Shown: piece after piece, positions 9,528 to 24,399 of the stretch | Position numbering within the stretch: the first letter of the stretch is position 1 | How the letters are laid out: each line of letters opens with the position of its first letter | From: Ceratodon purpureus | Taxonomy: Eukaryota > Streptophyta > Bryopsida > Pseudoditrichales > Ditrichaceae | Direction: 5' to 3' | Assembly: GCA_014871385.1 (NCBI GenBank) | Contig: CM026424.1 | Span: 3,599,131-3,663,130 of the forward strand | Length of the DNA stretch: 64,000 nt | The notes under the pieces: generated by a model | The model's input: only the letters and a program-made list of their open reading frames with translations | Databases searched by the model: none | Told to the model about the DNA's origin: nothing | Program-made: the position numbers and the translations under genes

Positions 9528-10534
9528 ATTCGCCTGGATTGATTTCTTTTGGGGTATAAAAGAACCATCAGTGTAGTAATTGAATTGTGGGTGGAATTTT
9601 AATGGTAAGTTTGTCTGATAGTTTGGGAGTTGTGGAGTAGGTAGTTGGTTATTTACGAGGGTGTTTTGATAAGCTAGTTTAGACCATCTTTAGCGAGGAT
9701 TGACTAGGGTATTTAAGTGGGTAGGCGGTGCAATGTTTGTGTGAATTTGTGGTATTCTAAGGTTGTTTGCTATATGAGTGAGTTGGTTCATTAGTTCATA
9801 AGAGTCAATGTTGTTGTTTTTGTGATAGATGCTAAGTATTTGGAGCGTAGAGAGTTATTTTCTTTCAAGGTTGAGTTCCAGAGGTATCGTGGGCTCTTCG
9901 TAAGTAATGGTGTCCGCAGCAAAGTGGCCAACAATGTGTGTATCTAGGAATGGGCCAATATATAGGTTGATGTTTTGGTACCAGTTGGTATCTAGAGATA
10001 TGATTATGGTAATTGTATTGGAGTCATGTTTGGCCGCTAGTCAAGCCCAGTGGATAGTTTGATGTAATTTTGTAGCATTGTGAGGATGTGCGTGTCCAAT
10101 TCCGTTCTATTTATGGTCAAATGCTTTTCCATGGGTGCCAAATATTTTGTCTCTTGGGAATGGGGAGTAGAATTGAATGAATTGTATAGGGCTTGTAATT
10201 GAAGATGAGAAGTAGGAATTGGTTATGTTGAATGTTGTTATTAAAGAGTTCAATATTCTAATCCATGATTCTATTATTGTTATGAAAATCTCTATGCATG
10301 GCTTACGAATGACATTAATTGCTCGTTAAAGGTTCAAAAGGCTTACTTACTCTTGCCATTATCACTCATTTATTACCGCTTACTATTGCAAGATAAGATT
10401 TTGCAATAAAACACAATGACTTTCAATTTTGTTGTACCCTCTACCAAAAATCTTAGAGTAGAACCTGTGATTGTGTGCACTTTTTACGACTCTTTATAGT
10501 ACTATCCCAACAGCCACATCAACATCATTCTCGA
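9528..10534. other. AT-rich intergenic, nothing recognised
   Basis: T/G-rich on the plus strand, no supported gene or repeat. A 13-base TCTTTATAGTACT at 10,491 recurs at 10,883 after the SINE and may be its target-site duplication. Confidence 0.4.
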
Positions 10535-10882
10535 AAGGCACCAAGGCCGTGGTGTAGTGGTTTGGGTCATGACACACCGTCGAGGTGGTTGTGAATTCGA
10601 ATCCTTATGCCAACGTGGTGCCTACTACCATAGTCCACCCAACTATGGTGGAGAGTCTTGAGACCTTGTTGTATGGGTACTCAAAAAGACCTTGGGGGAA
10701 ATGACATGTCGGTTGTCTTTCAAGGAACTTAGTGTAGAAGCACTTAGTGTAGAAAAGTGTTTACCATCGAAAGGAGGGACTAGCTCTAGATTCATTATCC
10801 TTTGTCAACCGGCCATCGGATTAGTGAATAGAATGAACAAACATTATATTCACGTTGGCCCCTTCAGAGCCGGAGTTCTTCT
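10535..10882 (+). mobile_element. tRNA-derived SINE, copy 1
   Basis: A tRNA-like head carries an A box (TGGTGTAGTGG at 10,550) and a B box (AATTCGAATCC at 10,594), the internal RNA polymerase III promoter of SINEs. A non-tRNA body follows, ending GAGTTCTTCTTCTT. A second copy at 40,866-41,240 is about 80% identical and starts and ends at the same points. Flanking TCTTTATAGTACT at 10,491-10,503 and 10,883-10,895 fits a target-site duplication if the element starts a little upstream of the shared region. It was mobilised by LINE machinery in trans (family knowledge). Confidence 0.85.
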
Positions 10883-11548
10883 TCTTTATAGTACTTCCAC
10901 TTGATGCAAAAAAATTATTATGTTTCTCAAAATTGAATTTTATCATCATCTAAGAGGCTCTTTGTTTCGTCTCATGATAGAGCCTTTTAAAGTTCAATTT
11001 TAACAAATTCCATACTCTCTATCCTTTATATATATCTTAGCCAAAGTAAACGACATTGTATTTTCTTGTAAATCTCTCAATACAAAAGGTTTTACATATC
11101 TACAAAAATTCTCTAAAAGTCTATGGAAGATTCAAAAACTTAATATTTGTCTTATATCTATACCGTCATTGTAATTGAGTGATTATGCACTTGAGTCTAT
11201 CACACTTTTTGTAAAGAACCTTAATCAAAGACTATTCCAAAAGACTTTGTACCTCCGATTCCTCTTTTTCATATAACTGTTTACTTGTTGAATTTTCGTA
11301 TTGTACGTCATATAATTATGAAGAAACTAATATTTTATCTATGTTGAATGGTATAATTTTGGAACACTCAAACATACCACCGCAAAAATTCAAATGTAGC
11401 AAAACTTCTTGATAGATACTTCACTTCACGTTACCATAGCACCATAGCAAGTTTGTTTAAACATAAATATTGAAAAAAATCTAAGTATTAAAAAAATAAA
11501 AAACTATGAACAATTTCTATATGATTTATAAACACACGATACAAAAAA

Positions 11549-11616
11549 TGGTAAATTCTAGATATAAACAATGGTGAATTCCAGATATAAACAATGGTAA
11601 ATTCCAGATATAAATC
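11549..11616 (+). repeat. Three tandem 23-bp units (left arm)
   Basis: Units of ATGGTAAATTCTAGATATAA type repeat three times with one or two changes. The mirror copy is at 39,775-39,842. Confidence 0.85.
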
Positions 11617-11639
11617 AAAACACATCATTAAAGGATTTG

Positions 11640-12240
11640 CATCAAATTCATAATGAAATATTTTATATTTCAAATAGCAAAAATTGTGACAAAAAATCAG
11701 ATCTACAAATTCTAACAATACAATAAACAACAATGTATAATTTAGTGATTGATAATGTGAATGGAACAAAGATCCTATCCTCCAACTTTACACTTGAAAT
11801 TTCTTCTATTAACTTTTTGGAATCAATGAAGAAGTCACCAAGATAAAGTAAATTGTTGGAGATGGCGGAAGTTGCTTCATAACCATTTACATTGCACTTC
11901 AATTTCATAGACCAATTATATGCTATAACATGAACATGATCTTCACAACAACAAATATGCGTTCTTATTGAAATAATTTATAGTAATTTTTTAAAAGGTT
12001 CCACTAGACCGTTTTGTATTAAAGAGGCCGAAGAGTATTTCACCCTAATGATTTAACTTGTTTTCTATTGTGCATTGCATCTCCTTCCCCTACACATGAA
12101 ACATATTGATGTGCACAAGGCCAATTTCTTCACGCTAGTGATAGATTTGCCTGAATTTGTTAGAAATATAACTCGATTTGCAAACATGCAAGTTTAAGTG
12201 GACGACCTTCAAAAATCCAAAAAATAGCTAGATGTGCTAG
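11640..12240 (-). repeat. Dispersed repeat R1, copy B (left arm)
   Basis: Homologous to copy C at 15,301-15,880 (about 80% identity by eye, same orientation) and to copy A at 2.9-3.3 kb. The minus-strand peptide MKLKCNVNGYEATSAISNN, LLYLGDFFIDSKKLIEEISS, VKLEDRIFVPF is the best conserved part across copies, so this is probably the sense strand. Only the distal part of R1 is present. Protein family not recognised. Confidence 0.65.
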
Positions 12241-12468
12241 AAGAGATTTCTACTATGAAAGTCTTATTATATATGAAATTGCAATATACAAGGGCTCCAT
12301 GGTTGTTGTGATTCTAGTGTAATTTTTGACTTTGATTTTCTACTGACCGTGGCATGGAATATTGCACTAAATAAACGTAAGTTGTAGGAAAAGGAACGTT
12401 GGAATCAAGGTTTCGGGTCTACATGAGGGTAATATCATATTTCATTTTTATCACTATTGCTTCACAAC

Positions 12469-12833
12469 TTGATTTGATTAGCTAGTTTTGTTTCTGCATT
12501 GAGTGTTTCTATGCATTGTTGTTGTGAATAATTGGATGTTTTGGTGGCGATGCATGCGTGTGTCTATACACTACTGAATTGTAAATGACTTCGGTTTGGA
12601 AAAGTATGTGAGTTCCAAGGTTCTGGACATGAGTACTTGTATAGTGGTGGCACTTTTTGATGCATAATTGTAAACTAAATGAATTACAATTTTTTTTCTT
12701 AAATGTTTAATTTTGGATTATAAAGTTTGTTCCTCATATGTTTCTCACCATGTTTTTTCCTTCTTCAGGTGCGTATGATTGGTCACTTGATCTGGGAGAT
12801 TGCTTCAAAGCACTTGGAAGTGAACAGACCATT
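12469..12833 (+). repeat. Nested inverted repeat inside the left arm, part 1
   Basis: Matches the reverse complement of 14,193-14,566 (very high identity from 12,500 to 12,830). It includes an intron end and one exon of a gene remnant: after TTCTTCAG the frame GAYDWSLDLGDCFKALGSEQ TI continues here as YVFDITDDM and stop. With the palindrome mirror there are four copies in the window (12,469; 14,193; 36,825; 38,558). Confidence 0.85.
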
Positions 12834-12935
12834 TACGTATTTGACATTACTGATGATATGTGACCTTCTTCACCAATGAGAAGATCTTAGTAAAGGAGTT
12901 GATCTCCAACTTTGTTATAATTTGGAGAGGAACTT

Positions 12936-13325
12936 TTGACTATGATTTCCATCGAAATGGAGCATTTTGCATTAACTTCAAGATTTTTTTTTTCACATGC
13001 AAAGATATTGGGTGCTCAACTGGTAAAAGATAAAATGAAGGATGAGTTGGGTTGGTATTTTGTGAATTTGACATTAGACGAGGATAATTGGACTCAACAA
13101 GTGGAAAACAAATTGGGAGGTATCATCTGGTCTCATTTGTTCAAAGGACAAGAGCTTGTTGCTAAGGCCTTGAGAAAGGGATTTTTTTTATCAGTTAAGA
13201 TAGCACCCGCTTTTGAGAGTACAAAAAATATATTTATGAGTGGCCTTAAACAACTTACTCCAGAGTGTTTGAAAATTGCCTTGTTAGGATCTTGCAGCAT
13301 TGAGCCAGAACAATTCCTGAAATGA
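12936..13325 (+). CDS. Unrecognised 129-residue frame, weak HECT-like pattern
   Basis: An uninterrupted frame with protein-like composition: FFSHAKILGAQLVKDKMKDE, GWYFVNLTLDEDNW, GGIIWSHLFKGQELVAKALR, then NIFMSGLKQLTPECLKIALL and GSCSIEPEQFLK. After one stop it continues VRFDSTITENQQIRF and IVVFITCLEFFRGSEITV. The order (F..GL..L.PE.L...L.GS..I..E.FL, then ....F.T..FFRGS) resembles the C-lobe of HECT ubiquitin ligases; this is by eye only, and the catalytic Cys region is not clear. It follows an exon-like block at 12,769-12,860 on the same strand. It is probably part of a decayed gene. An identical copy lies at 38,066-38,455. Confidence 0.4.
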   Translation: MTMISIEMEHFALTSRFFFSHAKILGAQLVKDKMKDELGWYFVNLTLDEDNWTQQVENKLGGIIWSHLFKGQELVAKALRKGFFLSVKIAPAFESTKNIFMSGLKQLTPECLKIALLGSCSIEPEQFLK

Positions 13326-13833
13326 GTAAGGTTTGATAGCACAATCACTGAGAATCAACAGATTAGGTTCACCAAAAAGATGACCCATTCAGAGGGGATG
13401 AGAATTGTAGTTTTCATCACGTGTCTGGAGTTTTTTAGAGGTTCTGAAATTACAGTCACGTTACTGAATAGGGATAGTGATCCATGCATCCAATCCAGTA
13501 TGTACTTTGGTACCCCGTTATAGTTCTTATGAGTCTATGGTGAAGACGATCAAGTATTTTACAATGGACACTAGTTACTGTAGATCGTAGTTTGAATTCA
13601 CTTTTCAAAATAACCAACACAATAATCAACACGATCACTAATAAACTTCAAATTATAATACACTATTTGATGCCATTGCCAAACTGTAGATGAGACAAAT
13701 AAATTATAGACATATAATATTTTTTATGTAGTACGTAAACAAATGTTGAAATTTAGAGCAATACCATAACATTTTATAAGAACACCATGGCACTTTTAAA
13801 AAAAAAAATCCATTAAAACTCGTTCATACATAC

Positions 13834-15215
13834 CAAATCAAGCTCTTCTTCCAAATGAACAATGTCGATGTCCTTAATTCGATATAGAATGGCCCCCTCT
13901 TTCTGGTTTGGGTATTCAAGAATATAATTGTGGGCCTGAAGAAAACCGAATCATTCCATTAACATATAAATGAACCACCAATAACTAACAATTAGCTAAT
14001 CTAAATTACAAAAGAGATAGGACATAGGAGAAAGTAGAAATGCAACCCAAGAAAAAAGCAGATGGAGATCAAAATTGCTACAGGATGCAAAAACTTACAA
14101 GTACGAAAATAATGAATTTAAGGCCATGTTACAAAGTGAAAATGAATTATGTCTATAGTTCACGCATACACGAGAAGAACACAGTTGATAAAGATGGTCT
14201 GTTCACTTCCAAGTGCTTTGAAGCAATCTCCTAGATCAAGTGACCAATCATACGCACCTGAAGAAGGAAAAAACATGGTGAGAAACATATGAGGAACAAA
14301 CTTTATAATCCAAAATTAAACATTTAAGAAAAAAAATTGTAATTCATTTAGTTTACAATTATGCATCAAAAAGTGCCACCACTATACAAGTACTCATGTC
14401 CAGAACCTTGGAACTCACATACTTTTCCAAACCGAAGTCATTTACAATTCAGTAGTGTATAGACACACGCATGCATCGCCACCAAAACATCCAATTATTC
14501 ACAACAACAATGCATAAAAACGCTCAATGTAGAAACAGAACTAGCTAACCAAATCAAGCGAAGCAACAAGTGTACCAAACTTGCATATGCTACCAACCAT
14601 CTGAGACAAACTTAGTCGCTAACCAACTTAAGCAAGCAAAGCAATTATATTTCCACCTTCTAATGGAGAAAGTACCTTTGGAACTCAAGCAAAGCCACCT
14701 CCACCTCTTTTCTTCTATGCAACAATTCCTCCTTTTTTACTTCCTTGGGCGTGGAACTGGATTTGCACAAGAGTTTTAGCAATTTCATGGACATTTCGTT
14801 GGAGGTATCCAACTTCAACAAATCCTCCAGCTCATGGATTCTCTCTACTCCCTCTTTGCCGAGTGAATGAAGTAAAATATGAGCTGCATCCAAGTATGCA
14901 ACATCCTTGGGGGCTCTTCTAATAAGTTGATCGAAGATGTACCAATACCTCCAAAATAGCCTTGCATTTTTCTCATTTTCCTACTTCAAATCAGCTGGAG
15001 TGAACATTCGCATCGTAATATGTGAAGTAACTTTGTTGATGTCCGTCTCATTGCAATTGATGCCTTGTTTTAGCTCCTTTTGATGAATCAAGTCCAATAC
15101 GGTGCTCTTCAGGTTAGAAGTTCAATCTTCAAGTCTCTTGCCTTCAAGTTTAATGAAGAACTTCCAAAACAAAATGCTCCTCTCCATGTCTTCACCTCCT
15201 TCTTCCACCACTCCA
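13834..15215 (-). pseudogene. Multi-exon gene remnant, family unknown (left arm)
   Basis: Mirror of 36,176-37,557, where it reads on the plus strand. Three exon-like blocks are visible. The first (about 15,215-14,676) contains DMERSILFWKFFIKLEGKR, NEKNARLFWRYWYIFDQLIR, DVAYLDAAHILLHSLGKEG and LHRRKEVEVALLEF, with two in-frame stops. The second (14,257 leftward) is the AYDWSLDLGDCFKALGSEQ block. The third is a clean 102-bp phase-0 exon (13,935-13,834) bounded by CAG and GTATG, reading AHNYILEYPNQKEGAILYRI and KDIDIVHLEEELDL. Exon character is good, but the stops indicate a pseudogene broken before the arm duplicated, because both arms share them. No family recognised. Confidence 0.5.
14193..14566 (-). 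repeat. Nested inverted repeat inside the left arm, part 2
   Basis: Reverse-complement partner of 12,469-12,833, separated by a 1.36 kb loop that holds the HECT-like frame and the 102-bp exon. Here the exon after the shared intron ends IFINCVLLVYA instead of YVFDITDDM, so the shared block breaks inside the exon. Confidence 0.85.
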
Positions 15216-15300
15216 CTGATATTCCTGTTCTTTACTGTAAACAAGACCACAATTAGACAAACCCAAAGGCCCTTTAATTGGACAACAACCCTTTAATTGT

Positions 15301-16301
15301 TTGATAATGAAATATTTTTATATCTCAAATAACAATAATTATGACAAATAATCAGCTCTACAAATTCTAACAATACGACAAAGAACAATGCAAAATTAAG
15401 TGACTAATAATAAGAAGGGGACGAAGATCCTATCTTCCAACTTTGTACTTGAAAGTTCTTCTATGAACTTTTTGGAAGTCAACAAGATGAAGTGAATTGT
15501 TGGAGATGGCGGAAGTTGTTTCATAGTCATTTATATTGCACCTCAATTTCATAGACCAATTATATGCTACAACATGAATATAATCTTCACAACAACAAAC
15601 ACGCGTTCTTATTGAAATCATTTAGAGTAGTTTTTAAAAAGGTTCCACTAGACCTTTGTATTGCACAGGCCAACGAGCATTTTCACCTAATGATTTGAGT
15701 TTTTCTCTATTGTGGTTTTGATCTCCTTCCCCTACACATGAAACATATTGACGTGGGCAAGGGCAGTTCTTGACGCTAGTAATTGATATGCCTAAATTTG
15801 TTAGAAATATAACTCGATTTGCAAACATGCGAGTTAAAGTGAACGACCTTCAAAAATTCAAAAAATGGCTACATGTGCTCTAAGCAAACTGAGCTGTGAT
15901 CAAGGTACATGCTTTAGACATAGCCGAAGTGAGGCTGGACTTCAAAAACTGCTTGATAAGATATTTGCAACAATTGCATAGTTTCAGCTTAACACCAAAT
16001 GAAAAGGACCACGCTCTTTTTACACACCAAGCCAACTTTTTTTGATGCTCCGGCAACAATATGGCAAGATTTAGGAGTGAAAAGATGTACGATTTTCTAG
16101 TCTTTTAAACGACATGAAAGATTATAGTGGCGGAGCCTAAAATCAATAAGCATAGAAATAGATACTTTGCAAGCATGCCTCAAAAATGATACAATGCTCC
16201 AAACTCAAAGATAGCTACACGGCACTAAGTCCACAACAACATTATTGATTTATTTTGATATAGTGCTATCAAAATGCTACAAAACAACATACATAATTGA
16301 C
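15301..16301 (-). repeat. Dispersed repeat R1, copy C (left arm)
   Basis: The longest R1 copy, about 1 kb; its reverse complement lies at 35,090-36,090. Minus-strand blocks: LAWCVKRAWSFSFGVKLKLC, KSSLTSAMSKACTL, FANRVIFLTNLGISITSVKN, HVVAYNWSMKLRCNINDYE, with stops between them. It is homologous to copy A over its whole length and to copy B in its distal half. Unknown family, inactive. Confidence 0.65.
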
Positions 16302-16730
16302 ATTTCACACAACTAGAAGTCAATATTGGAGAATTTTAGACGCCCACTTAAGAATTCTGAAACAAAATTATATGAAAGATTTAGATGCAAGTTACCATAT
16401 AATTGCAAAGCGCGCTTGCAAAGACTCCCAAAAGACCAAGTAGTGCACACACAATCGGGAAAAGGAGAGGATAATAGAATTTGATACAAAAACATTGAAA
16501 ACTGATAACTTGTAATAATGGCCTACCCTCATGCCGCATCCAAGTACATGGACGACGAGTAAGTGTAATCACAAAATAAAGCACTTGCTAACTTCCAAAG
16601 GATTACCACAAGAGACCATGAATATAGGGCACACACGATTGGCAAGAGGAGATAGTTTGCGACAAACTAGTTCTACATGAATTGGATTTTGTTTTGCTTT
16701 CACCGGAAGTCCAACACAATGGAAATGGCT
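16302..16730. other. AT-rich gap before the GC island (left arm)
   Basis: No gene seen. Composition changes abruptly to GC-rich near 16,730. Confidence 0.4.
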
Positions 16731-17003
16731 GTTTACCGGGAGGGAGGGAGAAATGGCCGTATCGGGGAAACCGCGGCATACGGTGTGGAATCGACGAGAG
16801 TACAGCTCCGTAGGCCTGGCGAGTGCGCAGCCCGATGCAAGCTGCGAGTGCGAGCCAGAAACGGCCCGGGGATGAGACACCGGGCTTGGCACTGGCCCGG
16901 GCAGTATGGTATGGCACCCGGGGCGGGACCCGGGACCGTGGCGCCGTGACCACGGTCAGAGCCAGCAGAGGAACCACGGTCAAGGGGGCGGGGAGACTGG
17001 GAG

Positions 17004-17036
<33 letters not shown>

Positions 17037-19104
17037 GGGCAGGGCAGGGCAGGGCAACGACAAGAGCGTCGCAAGAGCCCAGCAGGAGACTGATGTTGCG
17101 TTGGGCAGGGAAGGGAAGGAGGGAAGGGGAAGGGAGGGGAAATCAGTGGCTATGGCGATCATGCTCCATGCCGTCGTCGTAGAGCCCCAGCACCGGCACC
17201 ACCACCACCACCAAGCGGGCTCGCGCCACGCACTGGCGCTGCCACCCCCGGTGCGTTCCTGACTGCGTCGCTTCTCGGCTCCTCTCGACTTCAACTTGTC
17301 TGCTCTGCTCTGCTCTGCTCTGCTCCGGTCTGCTGTGCTGTGCTGTGCTGTGCTCTGCTGCACGTCGGGGCGTGCGTGGCCGTAGGTCTCCCGTTTGGGC
17401 CAGCGTAGGTCGCGAGCGTTGGTGTCCCAGGCGGATGGTGGCGGCCGGGCGGGGAGGGCGCGAGGGGCGGACTGGGCCGGGGGTGGGATTAGGCTAGGCG
17501 GGGGAGGGGGCCGGAGCGTTGGGGTTTGCCGGGAGGGAGGGATTGGGAGAGGGGCATGCGCGAGGTGCAAGGGGTGGTGCCTCTTGGAAAGCGTTTCCCT
17601 CCAGGCGGTGGAAGCGTTGGTGCCATTTGCTGGGATCTCCCTGGAGGCGCGTTGGCGCATCGAGGGCAGTCCGGGGCCGGACGGGAGGATCTGGAGCGGG
17701 AGCGGAGCGCATGGCATTCGCGGCGTGACATGGGCGGCGTGCGGAGATACGCGAAGCGGAGTGGTGTGGTCGCTGTTGCCGCTGGCGCTGCGCGTGTGAT
17801 GCGCGGGTCCGAGGGTTAGCTTGCGCGGGTGGCTGGAAACGTAAGTGGGTCTGTGCCCTGGTCTTGATGCTGGTACGCATTGGCGGTCGTCACATTCTGC
17901 GTGCACTCGCATTTGCGTCCGTCTAGGGTAGCAGCATACAGGGAGAGTGAGGGAGTGAGGGGTAGTCGGCTCGCAGCTTGCAGGACCCCTGTCGTGGGAG
18001 GAGAGGCAGGCAGGAATGTGCGTTTGATTTTGACGGACTGACGTGGGTTGGAATTGACGCGCTCGGTACAGAGGAGCGCTGGTTTCCTCCCGGGGCATCC
18101 GTTGCATGTGTCATGAGTGTGGCAGCATGTGGGCTGCATATGGTGTGACGCGAGTTCGTAGTGAGGCGCATTCCGCGGTTCGTGAGGTAGCACGGTGCGG
18201 GAATGTGGCATTTCCCTCCCGCTCGTGTCCGGGCATTCGACGTCGCAAGGAATTGGTACGCCCGTAATTTGGTGCGGGCGGAAATGAGCATACTTGGGGC
18301 GCGATTCGTAGAACAGAGTGTTCCTCGCTTTTTGTGCCATCTTCTATTGATATTCCAGCCCCCCGTCCGCGATGGTGTGAATGGGGCGTGGCGGACGTGG
18401 ATGTGTGTGGTAGAGTAGAGATACCGGAGCGAAGTAGTGAATGCGTTTGCGCGACGTTGGTTGGGCCCGACAGCATCCGAGCAGCGGAGAACATCCAGCT
18501 GAGGGAGCAGTCGGGCCCGAGGAGCAGTGCAAGTCCGGAGCTTTTATCCGCTGTCGCAGTGGAGCGGCAATCCCGCGGGCTCGCAGGATTTGCATGAGGG
18601 CATTCGTGAGTGGCGAATGGTTGCGTAGACGTGGTTGTGTAGAGGTGGTTGGGATGATTGTGTGGAGGGTGTGTGGTTGGATGGTCACGGGATCGTCGTA
18701 GGATGGTTGCGGTGGGTGGCCGAGGATGACGACTTGTCTCGGACCCTCCCCCGGTGGGCTTCTCGGGTGAATGGGGCTCATCTGGGAGGTGCGATGACAT
18801 CCCCGGGGAGCCCTTCGAGACGAGCCGGTTCGCACGTGGGACAGCCACGGTGCTCACGTTGGTCGCAGTTTGATGTGGCACAGATAGTGTCGGACTCGTT
18901 GAGCGTGACGGATGTGGATGGTGATTTGGGAATATGTCTGAGGTGTGGTTGTGTGGGACTGTGGCAGTGGGCGCGATCGAGGTGTTGTGGTGCGGTGATT
19001 CGAGGGCGAGACGGATGTGGTTACGCAGAGGCAGGGGATGCTTGGCAGAAAGCAGTTGACGGAGGTGGAGGCAGAGAAGTGAGGCAGGGGGTCGTGAGCG
19101 TTGT
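16730..19104 (+). promoter_or_regulatory. GC-rich, CpG-rich promoter and 5' leader region of GSK3
   Basis: About 2.4 kb of strongly GC-rich, CpG-dense DNA ends at the GSK3 start codon, with sharp AT-rich borders. It includes a (GCAG)n then (GGGCA)n microsatellite at 17,003-17,058 and a (TCTGC)n tract at 17,299-17,361. It probably holds the core promoter, 5' UTR and perhaps a leader intron, but I cannot place the transcription start or a TATA box. The very long frames on both strands (to 375 and 383 codons on the minus strand) follow from scarce stops in GC-rich DNA and show no domain. Confidence 0.6.
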
Positions 19105-21996
<2,892 letters not shown>

Positions 21997-23267
21997 GGGG
22001 GTTGGGGAGAGCGGACGCGCGAGTGTGGTGTTTGAGCAGTTCCGGTGCCGGGAGGACCGGCGAGCTTTGTACAAGGGCATCGTAGGAACTGCGTCTCCGT
22101 GTCTGGTTCGATGACGTGGAGTCAGTCTGCCAGGCCGGTCGGGGCCCGTGCTTTTGCTCCGTCATCGTCGGGAGACCATCGTGGGAGGACCCAGTAGATG
22201 TTTAGGATGTGACAGTCGTCAGGAATGGCGGCGGTGTGGTAGTAAGAAGAAGGGCCGACGAGGGGAGGCCAGGTCGGGTCGGGAGTGAGGGAGGGAGGAG
22301 TGGAGGGTGTCGGGGAGCTTGCGTGTGGGATGGGCACGCAAGGGGACGATGGGAGGGTGGGGGGTTCCGTGGTGCACATACAGCTATGGCGAGGAGTGTA
22401 GACGGGCGTGCATGGGGGAGGAGGCGGAGATATGGCGTCTAGAGAGCGTCAGTTGGGCTGTTACATATAGGGGGCCCTTCTGGGGGCTGCAAAGCTGGTA
22501 GGAGATGTGACGGGATCCGATGTAGCGGGGATGGAACCACAATGTAATTTTCTTAGGGAATCAAAGCGTGATATGTTTATCCGATTTTCATGTGGCCAAG
22601 TAGGAAGACCATGTATGAACCAATTTTTATTGTTATAAATCCTTGTCTTGGAAATGAGCAGCGTGTGCTGAGCAGTGTTTGTGGTTGAATCTGCATGGAT
22701 TATGCGCATTGCTGAGATTAGTGATGCTGTCTTGTGGGACTTGTTGTGGTTTAATTGAGGGTGGTGCGATTGAATACTCGGTTAGGCAAGGGGATTGGCA
22801 GCTGAGGCGCCGTGGTCGAGTTGTGGGGGCGCCCTCTCCCCGCAATGGAATGTCGTAGCCGTCGTCAGCTGTAGAGGTTGGCTACGGAATTTTTCCTCGG
22901 CCCCGATCCTGAAGTTTTTTCCTTCGCCTGCGTGTGAGTTATGGTGAGCTTGCTACTTCTAGCAGGCGAAGGCCCCTTGCAGTAGCTGCTGGGGCTGGCA
23001 GTTGCGGTTGAGTTGGAATTGCATAAATGGGTGGGGCGGGCAAGAATGTAAACGAATTTCCTGTTCGATTATTTAATGATTACGTGGGCCCATTTTCGCC
23101 AACTCATAGAGGAACGACGTTCTCGCATGAGCACAATACCTGTAGTCCGTGTGTGGTGAGGAGCTCCTAGATCTGTTGTTAGTTTTTTGTCGGTGGGGCT
23201 TAGGTAATGGAAGTTTTGGTAATTTTGTCAAAAGGCATGTTTACTGCCGAAGCTTGTATCCCTGTAT
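21997..23267 (+). other. 3' flank of left GSK3
   Basis: Presumed 3' UTR followed by intergenic DNA. GC falls gradually after 22,450. No poly-A signal stands out and no further gene is seen before the tRNA. Confidence 0.45.
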
Positions 23268-23339
23268 TATCAGAGCGAGGTTTCGATCCTCGGACCTGTG
23301 GGTTATGGGCCCACCACGCTTCCGCTGCGCCACTCTGAT
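23268..23339 (-). tRNA. Initiator tRNA-Met (CAT), left copy
   Basis: 72 bases that fold as a tRNA with a 7-bp acceptor stem (ATCAGAG with CTCTGAT), discriminator A, anticodon CAT in GGGCCCATAACCC, and a T loop ATCGAAA. The A1-U72 pair and A54/A60-type T loop are eukaryotic initiator features; the sequence closely resembles plant tRNA-iMet. No intron and no encoded CCA, as expected for a nuclear gene. It lies on the minus strand, 1.27 kb past the GSK3 stop, 831 bp from the inner end of the arm. Confidence 0.97.
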
Positions 23340-24170
23340 CGTTTAGATCAGCTTGTTGTTCTCTAGCGACCAAAGATTATATTCATTCCTTCAACGCGAC
23401 CGAAGTTTTGTCTTTGCCATTCTAGAATGTTTGTGCAGCAAAAATTTACTTCTTATACTTCCTCGCGTCAGAGTATTGATAACTAAGATTATTTGGTACT
23501 TAAAGGTTTTTATTATGTTTGTAGAAGTCATGTTAAAATATCTTCGTGCTCAATCAGTGAACTCACATGTGCATATCCGCTCAAGGTGGCTACCACTATT
23601 AAAGGTGGTAACAGAGATAGTGTTAATGACACTACTCCGCTATCTTCCTAAACACCTGGATGGTTGCACCCCTATTGCTTTAGCCTTGGTTTGCATATGA
23701 TTTGTCAAAAATTAATTCTTTGAGAGAAGGTGTAGCTTGCCATGTGTCATTCTTCAATTTGTTCAAACCTCCTTGAAAACATGTAATTTATCGGCCAAAT
23801 CTCTTGTAAGCAAAATTAGCGAGAAATTTGAAGCTTTGACGTGCAAATCTAAAGAAAATATAAAAAAATTAGCTTTGAATGTATTGCTTATAAAGTTGTA
23901 ATGGAGATAATGGTGGAATTTTCTTGTAGAATGGTTGTTCAAATAGTGTATGTTAACCATTTGATCTATGTATTCTCTAAATTAGTGTAACTTGCAAATG
24001 TAGATGGTGGACTTGGCTTAGAGACATCATTTTGGAGTGTGTCACTTGGAGTGCGTGTAGGTCTGTCAATTGACAGCTTGTAAGTCAAAAAAGACACACG
24101 CTTAAGAAAATAAAGCGACAAAATTGGACATTTGTACAAAATTGAATGAAATATACATTTTACAGATTAT
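23340..24170. other. AT-rich inner end of the left arm
   Basis: No supported gene. Open frames at 23,353-23,700 and 23,763-23,960 are preserved only because the other arm is nearly identical; they show no recognisable domain. Confidence 0.4.
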
Positions 24171-24399
24171 TATTTTTGAATGTCCTTGTTGAAGCTTTGT
24201 TGTCTATTTATAGTAGACTTCAATGGTGTACTTGGTGTGATGGTTGAGTTTGGGGTTGGTCTTAAGCTCTTTTGAGATGTTGATTGTCTAGTTACTGTAT
24301 CGTCTCAATAGTTTGTCTTTGTTCTCTTTCTATTTCTTGTGAATGATGTGCCTTTTGTTAGTTTGGTGTCCTATTTTTTATCAGAGTGGATGACTCTTG

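Noticed and set aside
9293-9568. Arg-Glu repeat protein on the minus strand
   Set aside because: Translation of a CT microsatellite.
10535-10882. The SINE head as a working tRNA gene
   Set aside because: It has A and B boxes but no proper acceptor stem or anticodon arm, and continues into a long non-tRNA body.
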